Of a stretch of 56,649 nucleotides of DNA, positions 7,560-15,419 are shown one piece after another; position 1 is the stretch's first letter, and each line of letters opens with the position of its first letter. The notes under the pieces were generated by a model that saw only the letters and a program-made list of their open reading frames with translations, had not been told where the DNA came from and searched no databases. The stretch is from positions 1-56,649 of the forward strand of contig NZ_JHXV01000031.1 in NCBI RefSeq assembly GCF_000621625.1, written 5' to 3'. The position numbers and the translations under genes are program-made. The stretch is from Crocinitomix catalasitica ATCC 23190 (GTDB lineage: Bacteria; Bacteroidota; Bacteroidia; Flavobacteriales_D; Crocinitomicaceae).

Positions 7560-8177
7560 CTATTCTTCAATAGGTAACATATTATTCGCGTCGATAGGGA
7601 AACTATCGTATTTATTGTAAAGTTTCAAGTATTTCTTTGGATCTATTGGTACTTCATTTAACGTTTCATGTAACCCTTTAAAAAAGCCTTCGCGTTTTTC
7701 AGCAGGATTAAAAATCAATAATAACTGAACAGTTTCATCAGAATCATTTCTGAACCCATGTGGTGTAAACCTCGGCACATAAGCAATTGTACCTGGCCCA
7801 GCTATCTGTTGACGATCCCCAACTTCAATGAGTAAGTTACCTTTTTGAACAATAAATGTTTCGTCCATAAATCGATGATAATGCAATTTAGCACCAATGG
7901 TTTTGGGTGGAAGTCTGATCTCATAAACTCCCAATTGACTATTTGTTAATTCACTGGTCACTTTAAAGGTTACCGATATGCCATTTAAATTTAAATGTTC
8001 GCCTTCCCCCGGAAGAATGACACGTGCGTTGTCCTCCAAAATGTCTTCAAAATAATTTGGTTCTTTTTCCATTTTCCTTTTAGTTATAGAAAGTTTATGC
8101 TTACTCAATAATAATTGGGGGCTCATTAAAAAGATTGCGCCCAGTCCTGTATATTTTATAAATTCTTTTCGAATCAT
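7560..8177 (-). CDS. Exported cupin-domain protein
   Basis: 205 residues. The N-terminus (MIRKEFIKYTGLGAIFL) is a hydrophobic signal with Tat-like flavour but only a single Arg. A Cupin_2 barrel occupies about residues 70-160: LHYHRFMDETFIVQKG is motif 1 (His-x-His, Glu, Gly), and GTIAYVPRFTPHGFRN is motif 2 with its His, so a metal site is likely intact. Its promoter (8287-8313) copies that of the sigma factor gene directly upstream, which makes this the probable ECF41 target. ECF41 partners are usually small redox or detoxification enzymes; the substrate here is unknown. Confidence 0.85.
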   Translation of the reverse strand: MIRKEFIKYTGLGAIFLMSPQLLLSKHKLSITKRKMEKEPNYFEDILEDNARVILPGEGEHLNLNGISVTFKVTSELTNSQLGVYEIRLPPKTIGAKLHYHRFMDETFIVQKGNLLIEVGDRQQIAGPGTIAYVPRFTPHGFRNDSDETVQLLLIFNPAEKREGFFKGLHETLNEVPIDPKKYLKLYNKYDSFPIDANNMLPIEE

Positions 8178-8286
8178 TTGTTCGTGTTTTCTGATACTGT
8201 TTCAAAAAAGGATTTAAATTCTGTTTCCTTTCACTACTGCGCATAGGCTTACATTTTATTTATTACTTTTTTGTATTCTTTAGCAT

Positions 8287-8313
8287 GACAAATCAACAAG
8301 CCAAAACGTGACA
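8287..8313 (-). promoter_or_regulatory. ECF41-type promoter upstream of the cupin gene
   Basis: Minus strand: TGTCACG (8313-8307), 16-base spacer, TGTC (8290-8287). The published ECF41 consensus is TGTCACA-N16-CGTC, so each element has a single mismatch and the spacing is exact. It begins two bases after the sigma factor stop codon and lies about 110 bases upstream of the cupin ATG. Confidence 0.75.
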
Positions 8314-8314
8314 A

Positions 8315-9148
8315 TTATGCGTAAAATGATTTTAATTTTTGTGGGTCAACAATGGAATAGATGCGTTTTATTTTATCATTTTCAAATTCAAAAACTTGGC
8401 AATTACTCAACTTACCCTGTTTAAAAAATAGTATTGCAGGTTGATGATTGATTACACCAAATTTCATTTCAAGCCCTATTAAAAATGCGTTAAAAACGTA
8501 TAATAATAATTGAGATGTCTCCTTAATACCCGTTGAAAACTCTTTTACAACTTTGATATTTTCACCGCCATCAGCTGTCAATAAAATATCTTTTGACAAT
8601 AGTTTTTCTAAAGCGTCCATATCCCCTCTCTTCATTACTTCAATATATGGATTCAATAATATACGTGTAGCGCTTTGCTCAACCGACTCACTTGTAAGGT
8701 TATAATCGTTCAATTTAGTTTTTGCACGACTTAATAATTTTCTGGAATTTTCGATTGTCAATGTCAAGGTATCTGCAATTTCTTGGTGTGCATAATCAAA
8801 TGCTTCCTTCAGGATAAAAACAGCACGTTCTTTAGCCGTTAATTTTTCAAGTAGGGTGAGTAATGAATAAGATAATATTTCATTTTTATTCAAATTATCG
8901 TCTGGATTTTCGGTTGAAATTGGTTCAGGTAGCCAGACATTATTCACGCTAATTTTATTCTTCCGCTTTTTTACATTAATAGATTGGTTGATGACGGATT
9001 TAATTAAATACCCTATTTCATTCTCAATATTTCTCTTATCTACTGAAAGGTATTTCATCAAAACATCCTGTATGGTATCCTTGGCATCTTCAACCGATCC
9101 GAGAATATTGTAAGCATAAGGAAATAAGATGTCTTGATAATTTTTCAT
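8315..9148 (-). CDS. ECF41-type RNA polymerase sigma factor with SnoaL-like C-terminal extension
   Basis: 277 residues. Sigma2 region at the N-terminus (AYNILGSVEDAKDTIQDV), the ECF41 linker signature WLPEPI at residues 72-77, sigma4 region (LLEKLTAKERAVFILKEAF, then HQEIADTL), and a C-terminal ~110-residue SnoaL_2-like domain containing DGG and ending VDPQKL, close to the NPDKL signature. In ECF41 proteins that extension replaces a separate anti-sigma factor and modulates activity. The gene has an ECF41-like promoter 27 bases upstream, implying autoregulation, and the exported cupin gene downstream carries the same promoter. Confidence 0.92.
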   Translation of the reverse strand: MKNYQDILFPYAYNILGSVEDAKDTIQDVLMKYLSVDKRNIENEIGYLIKSVINQSINVKKRKNKISVNNVWLPEPISTENPDDNLNKNEILSYSLLTLLEKLTAKERAVFILKEAFDYAHQEIADTLTLTIENSRKLLSRAKTKLNDYNLTSESVEQSATRILLNPYIEVMKRGDMDALEKLLSKDILLTADGGENIKVVKEFSTGIKETSQLLLYVFNAFLIGLEMKFGVINHQPAILFFKQGKLSNCQVFEFENDKIKRIYSIVDPQKLKSFYA

Positions 9149-9174
9149 TATTAAAAATTATATGTTTTTTGTAT

Positions 9175-9201
9175 GACAATTTAATAACTAAAAACGTGAC
9201 A
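9175..9201 (-). promoter_or_regulatory. ECF41-type promoter upstream of the sigma factor gene
   Basis: Minus strand: TGTCACG (9201-9195), 16 bases, TGTC (9178-9175), then AT. It is the same sequence and spacing as at 8287-8313. Predicted start site about 20 bases before the ATG at 9148. Confidence 0.75.
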
Positions 9202-9344
9202 AAATACAGATGGGTTAATTGAATAACAAATATGACGCACCTAATCCGGAACACTAATCCGCCAATTAATATTAGATGAAGGTCAATTTAATTCTATAGT
9301 AATGAAATATTAGCTTTAAGGCGCGCATATAATTTGTTTGATTT

Positions 9345-10253
9345 TTATTTCAATTTTTCCAAACAAAAATTAATCCGCATTTGATAGGTTTCAAAGTCGT
9401 TGATTCCACTGATAATATCAATATATTCTCCAGCTGCATTATCCTGCCCTTTTTGAATATTATCTAGTAATTCTTTCGTATAATGAACCAAATCATCATT
9501 ATCAACTTGCGCAATCGCTTTTTGATCCATGACTTTGTATTTAAGGTTAATGGAGGTGATTAAATCTTTTAAGGCTTTATCGTATTGCTCCATTACCATA
9601 AACATGAGACTTCTTTCATAATAAATTTCAGCATCCAAAGCGTCCAATTCTATACACCTTGTATAATGAGCTATAGCTTTTGTAAAACAGCGCTTCACGG
9701 CAAGTTTATTTCCAATTTCAAAATGACTTCCCACTAAATCGGTACTGTCAATTAAATAAGGTAAACAATTCGTTTGCTCAATGAATTTAACATCGTTTGA
9801 CATAGTCCGCATACCAAATAACCCTTTATTAATTCGAACTTGGACACTGTCCACATCAAAGCATTTATCCTGCGTAACAGGTGTTGAATTGGCCCACATA
9901 TTAAATTCAATATTTAAATAGAATTCATTATCGATCCAATATGCTCTGCGCAATTTATAATTCTCAAAATCACCTTCAGTGGCTAAACTTCTATTTAGAA
10001 ACATTATGAGGAAAAAAAGGCAGGAATAAGACAAAGCTGTAATGCCAATACCAAAACGTCTAAACTTTTTATTCATTAACAGCAATACAAGTCCGACTAG
10101 TAGAATTGGAATTAAAAATAATGTATCAATACCATTTGGGGTATCCGTAATCTTAATCAGGTGAAGTGTCGAGCCATAGTATATCCTAAACGCTAAAAAA
10201 ACAAGGCCAATATTGATCAGGATAAATGCTATTGCACGAGCAGTTTTTTTCAT
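9345..10253 (-). CDS. Membrane protein with C-terminal TPR repeats
   Basis: 302 residues. Three hydrophobic helices at about residues 8-25, 45-60 and 66-87, then a beta-rich segment with Cys residues (DKCFDVDSVQV), then about two TPR units (residues ~185-245; AIAHYTRCIELDALDAEIYY and the following helix pair). It is likely inner-membrane with TPRs available for protein contacts. It is followed upstream in the same direction by the archaemetzincin remnant and a TPR protein, so the three may form an operon. No specific function recognised. Confidence 0.7.
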   Translation of the reverse strand: MKKTARAIAFILINIGLVFLAFRIYYGSTLHLIKITDTPNGIDTLFLIPILLVGLVLLLMNKKFRRFGIGITALSYSCLFFLIMFLNRSLATEGDFENYKLRRAYWIDNEFYLNIEFNMWANSTPVTQDKCFDVDSVQVRINKGLFGMRTMSNDVKFIEQTNCLPYLIDSTDLVGSHFEIGNKLAVKRCFTKAIAHYTRCIELDALDAEIYYERSLMFMVMEQYDKALKDLITSINLKYKVMDQKAIAQVDNDDLVHYTKELLDNIQKGQDNAAGEYIDIISGINDFETYQMRINFCLEKLK

Positions 10254-10296
10254 TTATTTATAGGTCTCAACGCTTCTTTTAATGGTCGTAATTATC

Positions 10297-10740
10297 TTAT
10301 TTGTTTTTCAATAATGACACGCATTTAAGATAATAATCTGCAAGTTCAGGATTGTTTTCATGCTCCCAGAAATTTGCAAGTTCTTCGAATCGTTTTGTAT
10401 AGTCAAAACCAACAGCATATTTTAGTTTTTCTAAAATACCAGGTGAAAGTTTGAATTCGCCTTCTTCTAATTCTTTCTTATTAATATGGAAGTTTACTAA
10501 ACATTCATAATCCTTCACATTTGGAATTGAAAAGAGATTCACTATTTGCTTAGAAATTACTTTTCTTATATTAAACTTAGTTCTTTCTCCATAAGTGATC
10601 AATCTGAAGGTCGACACAAGCCCCATATTCTTTGTGGAGTTTGAGGTACCAAAGAGAAAATTGTATTTAGGATTGTAAATATCATGTTCCGTAACCCCTA
10701 AAATAGCAACTGCATCCTCAGGAATATTATCGACACGCAA
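10297..10740 (-). pseudogene. Degenerate archaemetzincin (M54)-like gene, N-terminally truncated and without metal sites
   Basis: 147 residues from a TTG at 10740; an in-frame TAA lies just upstream, and only 87 bases separate it from the next gene, so the usual N-terminal part is absent. Residues 6-47 match the AMZ-type core (IPEDAVAILGVTEHDIY, NFLFG, GLVSTFRL), and residues 100-125 match the family's C-terminus (KLKYAVGFDYTKRFEELA). Where active enzymes have HExxHxxGxxHC this protein has KQIVNLFSIPNV (64-75), and the downstream CPxC pair reads SPGI. All zinc ligands of both sites are therefore replaced, yet the frame has no internal stop. It is either a decaying gene or a repurposed non-catalytic protein. 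Confidence 0.7.
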
Positions 10741-10827
10741 AACCTGTCTTTTTTAATGCTCTTTTTTAAATATTTGAAACTAGTGAATAAAGAAAGAAAT
10801 AGTATAAACTCCACAACTTCCCTTAAA

Positions 10828-11763
10828 TTATCTATTACAAAATTGACTTTGCAATCCAATAACCTCCTCACCATACATTTCTGTGAAACCATAATTGATT
10901 GCAGTTTGCAAATCCGCACAAGCTTTATCAGGTTTATCTACTTCCAGATAGATTAATGCTCTAATCCGATAAGCATAAGAATTCTCAGGGTAAAGTTTAA
11001 TTGATTTGTCAATATCTTTTATTGCCCCTTTGGTATCTCCAAGTTTTAATTTGTTGTAGCTTCTATTACTATAGCCTAAAGGTTCGTCAGGATTAAAGGC
11101 TAAGACTTTGTCATAATACGCTATCGCTTTTTCATGTTCCCCCATTTCTTGATATTTAAATCCGATATTTCCATATGCTGGATAAAAATCAGGGTCAACT
11201 TCCACCGCTTTCAATAAATACTTTAAAGTCTCATCCCCTCTTCCAATTTCGTCCATAATCGCTCCTAGATTTGTAAGTGTTGCGATATTCGTTGAATCAA
11301 AAGCGTAAGCCAACATCAAATCTTGATATGCACCTATAAATTCACGCGTCGCCATTTTTGTAGTTGCCCTATTGGTTATAGCTGAATTTTTAATTGAATC
11401 ATTTTCCGCATATTCCATTGCGGTTGTAAAATCCTCAGCTGCGAGCTCAAATTCTTGAAATGATAAAAGCAAACAACCTCTGTCATTATATAAACTAGCA
11501 GCTTCAGGAAAAATTAAAATCGCTTCATTATAAAAGTCATAAGCGTCTTGAAAACGTTCTAATTCAAACAAGACATAAGCTTTTGATCCATAATAATCAA
11601 TGTTTTCTGCGTCCAATTGGATTACTTGATCAATCTTTTTTAACGCCAACTTAAAATCCTTTGCTTCAATCGCAGAATTCGCTTCCGCATAAATTTCATC
11701 CACAGTTTGCGTAAATCCTAGTTTAAAAATTCCGATAAAAATGATCAGCAGTAATTGTTTCAT
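10828..11763 (-). CDS. Secreted TPR-repeat protein
   Basis: 311 residues from the ATG at 11763 (the frame extends to 11808, but the inner start gives a standard signal peptide ending GFTQ). The mature protein is almost entirely tandem TPR units of about 34 residues, at least seven, with canonical positions such as AIAYYDKVLAFNPDEPLGYS and AIKDIDKSIKLYPENSYAYR. Two Cys near the C-terminus. It probably acts as a periplasmic scaffold. A TATATTTG promoter with ACCTAACT lies at 11845-11870. Confidence 0.8.
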   Translation of the reverse strand: MKQLLLIIFIGIFKLGFTQTVDEIYAEANSAIEAKDFKLALKKIDQVIQLDAENIDYYGSKAYVLFELERFQDAYDFYNEAILIFPEAASLYNDRGCLLLSFQEFELAAEDFTTAMEYAENDSIKNSAITNRATTKMATREFIGAYQDLMLAYAFDSTNIATLTNLGAIMDEIGRGDETLKYLLKAVEVDPDFYPAYGNIGFKYQEMGEHEKAIAYYDKVLAFNPDEPLGYSNRSYNKLKLGDTKGAIKDIDKSIKLYPENSYAYRIRALIYLEVDKPDKACADLQTAINYGFTEMYGEEVIGLQSQFCNR

Positions 11764-11844
11764 AATTTTTAATTTCATTGTTACATCAATTAATACCAAG
11801 CAAATCATGCTATTTGGAAAGAATTAATGTTTGTTTTACTAACT

Positions 11845-11870
11845 AGTTAGGTAGTTATTACTCAAATATA
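11845..11870 (-). promoter_or_regulatory. TATATTTG promoter with ACCTAACT leader block
   Basis: Minus strand: GTAAAACT then TATATTTG (11870-11863), followed by AGTAATAACTACCTAACT. About 100 bases upstream of the TPR gene start. Confidence 0.65.
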
Positions 11871-12141
11871 AGTTTTACAATTTAATTTTGTTACTAGGTT
11901 TGAGGTTAATAAAGGATATTTATTGTCTAATCGCAGCTGATTTGCAATACCTGATGAAAGTCTGGATATCAGATAGCACTTATTAACAGTTATTATTCCA
12001 CACGATATTCCAGATAGAGATAGTGACGTGAGGCAGCGGAAAGGTTAACGTTACTTGTAGAATATAATGACCACTATAATTTTTTAAACTACCACCAAAA
12101 GAGGACGGCTAAAGAAGATTATTTGACACCATCAGCACCAA
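11871..12141. repeat. Intergenic stretch with module A of the mosaic repeat (11999-12049)
   Basis: Bases 11999-12049 (CCACACGATATTCCAGATAG ... GACGTGAGGCAGCGGAAAGG) match 2377-2426 over about 50 bases with a few changes. No REP core or gene is seen in the remainder. Confidence 0.65.
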
Positions 12142-12618
12142 TCAAACGTACATTTCCTTTTGTTCAAATCGTTGAATAGCACTGATATAAGTCCAAATAA
12201 TAAACAGGAATTGTAATGGAATTCTAAACCATAAATAAGCTAGACCATGGCCGTCAAATGTGCCTTTTTGGTAATTCACATTGCTCAACGCAGCATAAAT
12301 ATTTGCTGGCAGCATCAGCATCAAGAACAATATAAGAGTCCAGCCAGTAATAACTTTAAATTGTGGCAGCAAAAGGCCAGTAGCGAGCAGTATTTCAAAA
12401 CCTCCTGTGAGTAAAACTAAACCTTCTTTAAATGGTACAAATGCAGGAATCATCATTGTCATTCCTTTGGTGAAAGCAAAATGACCGATAGCTGTAAAGA
12501 CAAGCATTATTGCCATTGCAATCCGCGCAGACATGGCAAAATCATAATTATGTTTGAATAACTTTACAAGCAATATAGCGCTAATAAAAGCGAATAATAA
12601 TACAATTAGTGGTTTCAT
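12142..12618 (-). CDS. DoxX-family membrane protein
   Basis: 158 residues, four hydrophobic helices at about 2-20, 30-48, 66-86 and 93-110, plus a C-terminal one near 130-148. The pattern (ARIAMAIMLVFTAIGHF early; GGFEILLATGLLLPQF in the middle; LPANIYAAL) is that of small DoxX/DoxD-like proteins, often linked to redox stress. The gene lies 62 bases downstream of a Crp-type regulator in the same direction and is probably co-transcribed with, or controlled by, it. Confidence 0.85.
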   Translation of the reverse strand: MKPLIVLLFAFISAILLVKLFKHNYDFAMSARIAMAIMLVFTAIGHFAFTKGMTMMIPAFVPFKEGLVLLTGGFEILLATGLLLPQFKVITGWTLILFLMLMLPANIYAALSNVNYQKGTFDGHGLAYLWFRIPLQFLFIIWTYISAIQRFEQKEMYV

Positions 12619-12680
12619 TTTTTTATGAATTTGTGAACGACAAAGTTCAGCAAAGCATCCATAATAAAAATGAACCCAAG

Positions 12681-13247
12681 TTAAGAAATACGCCTTCTTA
12701 TTCGACTTAAAGCTTGTGGTGTTACTCCAATATAAGAGGCTATGTATTTTAGAGGAATTTGTTTTATCAATTTTGGTCGGTCACCAAACAAGTCTAAATA
12801 TCGTTCTTCAGCAGTTTTACTCAGAAAGGAAAGCTCTCTTTTGGATTTGACCAAGAACATCTTTTCCGCCATTTTTCGACCGATAATATTTCCAACGCTG
12901 GTATTTTCATATACAGCTTGTAAATCATTATTCGATATTCTCCAAAGTACCGTTGGTGTTAATGTTTCTATTTCGTATGTTGACGGCGTTTGTGTGAGTA
13001 GCGAATCATAAGCTGTAACAAACTCATTATCGAATAAAAAACCAAAAGTTAAATCATTCTCTTCACCTGGAATATAAAATCGAACAATTCCTTCAGAAAC
13101 AAAAGATAAATAATTTTCAGTTTTTCCCTTTTTTAAGAGCGTTACGTTTTTTGCTAGTTTGACTGCTTTCAGTTTTGAAGAGAAAAAATCCCAATCGGCA
13201 TCATCCATTGGAGTAATCGTATTAATAAATTCTCTGACTTCGTTCAT
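12681..13247 (-). CDS. Crp/Fnr-family transcriptional regulator
   Basis: 188 residues. The N-terminal cyclic-nucleotide-binding-type beta roll (TLLKKGKTENYLSFVSEGIV) is followed by a dimer helix and a short C-terminal winged helix ending in KYIASYIGVTPQALSRIRR, the recognition helix typical of the Bacteroidota Crp subgroup. There is no N-terminal Cys cluster, so no Fnr-type Fe-S sensing is expected, and the cAMP-binding residues are not conserved. The ligand is unknown; the likely target is its own operon with DoxX. Confidence 0.9.
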   Translation of the reverse strand: MNEVREFINTITPMDDADWDFFSSKLKAVKLAKNVTLLKKGKTENYLSFVSEGIVRFYIPGEENDLTFGFLFDNEFVTAYDSLLTQTPSTYEIETLTPTVLWRISNNDLQAVYENTSVGNIIGRKMAEKMFLVKSKRELSFLSKTAEERYLDLFGDRPKLIKQIPLKYIASYIGVTPQALSRIRRRIS

Positions 13248-13491
13248 TTATCTCATTTTTCACCTTTTCTAATCGACAAATTCAAAACGCGATTTATTTC
13301 AAAACTTCGTTTATATGATTATTCTGAATTTGCAATAGATACTTCATTTAATAGCTGTAAACATTTAGGTAAAACTAGCCATTTTCTCCGTTTTTGGATG
13401 CAATACTTCAAGTTAATCCAAAACGATTCCTATGCCATCATCATTGATATCCATCCTACTAAAACAAAATCTAAAACGTTTAATACACTGC

Positions 13492-14004
13492 CTATTTAGC
13501 GTATGCACCTGACGAATAAGTTAACTCATAACTGTGCGTATATATTTCAAAAACAATTCCAAAAGGATCTTCAACATAACACATTTTAAATGGTTTATCA
13601 TTCGGATAATATTCCCTGATTGGCATGCGCTGTTTGCCACCATAAGCCAATATTTTTTCAATGAGTTCCTCTATATTTGGATCTTGCACGCAGAAATGAA
13701 ATAGGCCCGTATTAAAAGGGTTAAACGCTGGAGCAGCTTTAATACCATTCGGGAAAGAAAATAGTTCGATACCAATACCATCTGAAGTTGCTAAATGTGC
13801 AATCTCAAATTCGGTCCAATCATCACCAAATACATCAATACACATTTGACCAATCGCCGTTTCTTTTTCTTTCACTACCGTAGAAGGTTCCATAATGACA
13901 TACCAACCCATAACTTCTGAATAGAATTGAACAGCTGTTTTAATATCTGGAACGGTAATACCAATATGTGAAAATGATTTCGGGTAATTTTGTTTCGTTG
14001 TCAT
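13492..14004 (-). CDS. VOC-family (glyoxalase-like) protein
   Basis: 170 residues, cytosolic, single VOC domain pair: starts SFSHIGITVPDIKTAVQFYS (the His of betaalpha motif 1), has FEIAHLATSDGIGIELFSF mid-way, GLFHFCVQD (second His) and ends in YVEDPFGIVFEIYTH with the closing Glu. The His/Glu set suggests an intact metal site. It is divergent from an HxlR regulator, a common arrangement in which the regulator controls an enzyme handling electrophiles or quinones. A -7 element lies at 14024-14031. Confidence 0.88.
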   Translation of the reverse strand: MTTKQNYPKSFSHIGITVPDIKTAVQFYSEVMGWYVIMEPSTVVKEKETAIGQMCIDVFGDDWTEFEIAHLATSDGIGIELFSFPNGIKAAPAFNPFNTGLFHFCVQDPNIEELIEKILAYGGKQRMPIREYYPNDKPFKMCYVEDPFGIVFEIYTHSYELTYSSGAYAK

Positions 14005-14023
14005 AAATTATATTTTATATTTT

Positions 14024-14031
14024 CAAAATTA
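14024..14031 (-). promoter_or_regulatory. TAATTTTG -7 element for the VOC gene
   Basis: Minus-strand TAATTTTG matching TAnnTTTG, 20 bases upstream of the ATG at 14004. The putative operator at 14055-14080 would cover its upstream half. Confidence 0.55.
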
Positions 14032-14054
14032 GTCTATATTTACCCTATTGGCAA

Positions 14055-14080
14055 TAACTTACCCAAAAGGGTTATAGTTA
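14055..14080. promoter_or_regulatory. Candidate HxlR operator in the divergent intergenic region
   Basis: Imperfect inverted repeat: TAACTTACCC, AAAA, GGGTTATAGTTA (arms TAACT and ACCC, the gaps differing by one base). It lies between the divergent VOC and HxlR genes, where HxlR-type operators usually sit. Inference from symmetry and position only. Confidence 0.4.
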
Positions 14081-14126
14081 CCAAAACGAGTATTAAAATG
14101 ATTATCAATATAATAAAATTTAAACT

Positions 14127-14441
14127 TTGCAAAAAGAAAATCACTGCCCGTTAAATTATACCATGAATTTAATTGGTACAAAATGGAAACCACTTGTGCT
14201 ATTTCATTTATTGGATGGTAGTTTGCGTTCGGGCATTTTACAGAAGCACGTACCTGGTATTTCGAATAAGATGTTCACACAGACAGTTCGAGATTTAGAA
14301 AAAGACGGCCTTATCTCCCGAGAAGTTTATCCTGTCGTTCCACCAAAAGTGGAATATAGTTTAACCAAAAGAGGTCAATCACTTGAAGGTATTTTAAGAA
14401 GTTTAGATCAATGGGGGGTATCAGATTGTCAAGATAGTTGA
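14127..14441 (+). CDS. HxlR-family transcriptional regulator
   Basis: 104 residues from a TTG start; an in-frame TAA six bases upstream leaves no earlier option. It has the HxlR winged-helix layout: Cys7-Pro followed by LIGTKWKPLVLFHLLDG, then SNKMFTQTVRDLEKDGLISR and the wing PPKVEYSLTKRGQSL. The conserved N-terminal Cys is the redox or electrophile sensor in characterised members such as HypR and QorR-type proteins. It is divergent from the VOC enzyme gene, which it probably controls. Confidence 0.9.
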   Translation: MQKENHCPLNYTMNLIGTKWKPLVLFHLLDGSLRSGILQKHVPGISNKMFTQTVRDLEKDGLISREVYPVVPPKVEYSLTKRGQSLEGILRSLDQWGVSDCQDS

Positions 14442-14567
14442 TGTTTTAATGAGTGCTAATTAATTAACAGATGTATTGAGCTTTAATCATAAAATTACAT
14501 CCGATAAAAACACCTGATAAGAGTATATTTATTTGTGTCCCTACCTTTGGTACGTTCGTCACTATTC

Positions 14568-14599
14568 TTGCTTTATCTAATTGTTTTCTAATATGTTTG
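14568..14599 (+). promoter_or_regulatory. -33/-7 promoter of the LytS-type gene
   Basis: TTG at 14568-14570, 21-base spacer, TATGTTTG at 14592-14599. The -7 element ends only four bases before the ATG at 14604, so the transcript would be nearly leaderless if that ATG is used. Confidence 0.6.
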
Positions 14600-14603
14600 T
14601 AGC

Positions 14604-15419
14604 ATGATAACAATATTAAAGAGTAACAACTGGTTGGTGGCAAAAGTTATAATACTAATTTCCATCCTCATTCCATTGAGCATATTATTTTATGAATTTT
14701 TTATTTTAGGTAAAGATTCTGTCGTCTTTCTAGCTGACTACCCTGCAGCTATTGGTTTTGTAATTATACTTTATTATTGTCTACTTATACTGCTTGGATT
14801 ATTCTCGCTTATTCGACAAATCAAAGCTATATTTAGTTTAAAAATCGAAAATAAGAAAAGTGAATTACAACATTTACAAAACCAAGTTAGTCCACACTTT
14901 TTCTTTAATATGCTCAACAATATTTACGGATTAATTGACAAAGATTCAGAACAGGCTAAAAATATAATCTTAAAATTATCAGACTTAATGCGTTATAGTA
15001 TCTATGACGGCGAAAAAAGCTCTGTATTACTAGAAGAAGAAGTTGATTTTCTGCAGAATTATATAGAACTACATAAAATGCGATACCGTAAAGAAGTTGA
15101 TATTCAATTTAATATGAAAACTGAAAAAGAGGTAAAAATCCCCCCTTTATTACTGATTATTCTTGTTGAAAATGCATTTAAACATGGGGTAGAAAACTTA
15201 AGAGAAAACGCATATGTTCACATTCAATTGACAGCTACCAAGAAGAAAATCCTATTTACGATTGAAAACAATTACGATCAGAAAGAAAATCAAAAGGAAA
15301 AAGGAATTGGCATTAAAAACTTAAAACGAAGATTGGCCTTGATTTATCCTAAAAAGCATAATCTTAACTTTACAGCAGAAAGTCATACCTACAAAGCCAG
15401 TTTAGAAATAGAATTATGA
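14604..15419 (+). CDS. LytS/YehU-type sensor histidine kinase
   Basis: 271 residues. Two membrane helices (about 13-35 and 48-70) flank a short extracytoplasmic loop; then comes the His_kinase domain with QVSPHFFFNMLNNIYGLI (phospho-acceptor His98) and an HATPase region with PPLLLIILVENAFKHG (N box) and GIGIKNLKRRL (G box). It overlaps the LytTR regulator gene by four bases (ATGA), so the pair is translationally coupled and forms one two-component system. No dedicated sensory domain is present beyond the small loop, as is usual for Bacteroidota members of this class. Confidence 0.93.
   Translation: MITILKSNNWLVAKVIILISILIPLSILFYEFFILGKDSVVFLADYPAAIGFVIILYYCLLILLGLFSLIRQIKAIFSLKIENKKSELQHLQNQVSPHFFFNMLNNIYGLIDKDSEQAKNIILKLSDLMRYSIYDGEKSSVLLEEEVDFLQNYIELHKMRYRKEVDIQFNMKTEKEVKIPPLLLIILVENAFKHGVENLRENAYVHIQLTATKKKILFTIENNYDQKENQKEKGIGIKNLKRRLALIYPKKHNLNFTAESHTYKASLEIEL

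Noticed and set aside
7376-7570. Open frame of 64 codons on the minus strand
   Set aside because: It covers the REP-like element at 7449-7501 and overlaps the cupin gene's stop region; no signal or domain pattern. Probably chance.
10698-10919. Open frame of 73 codons on the minus strand overlapping the TPR gene end
   Set aside because: It overlaps both the TPR gene and the archaemetzincin-like gene in another frame, with no domain pattern. I also tested whether it supplied the missing archaemetzincin N-terminus; it does not.
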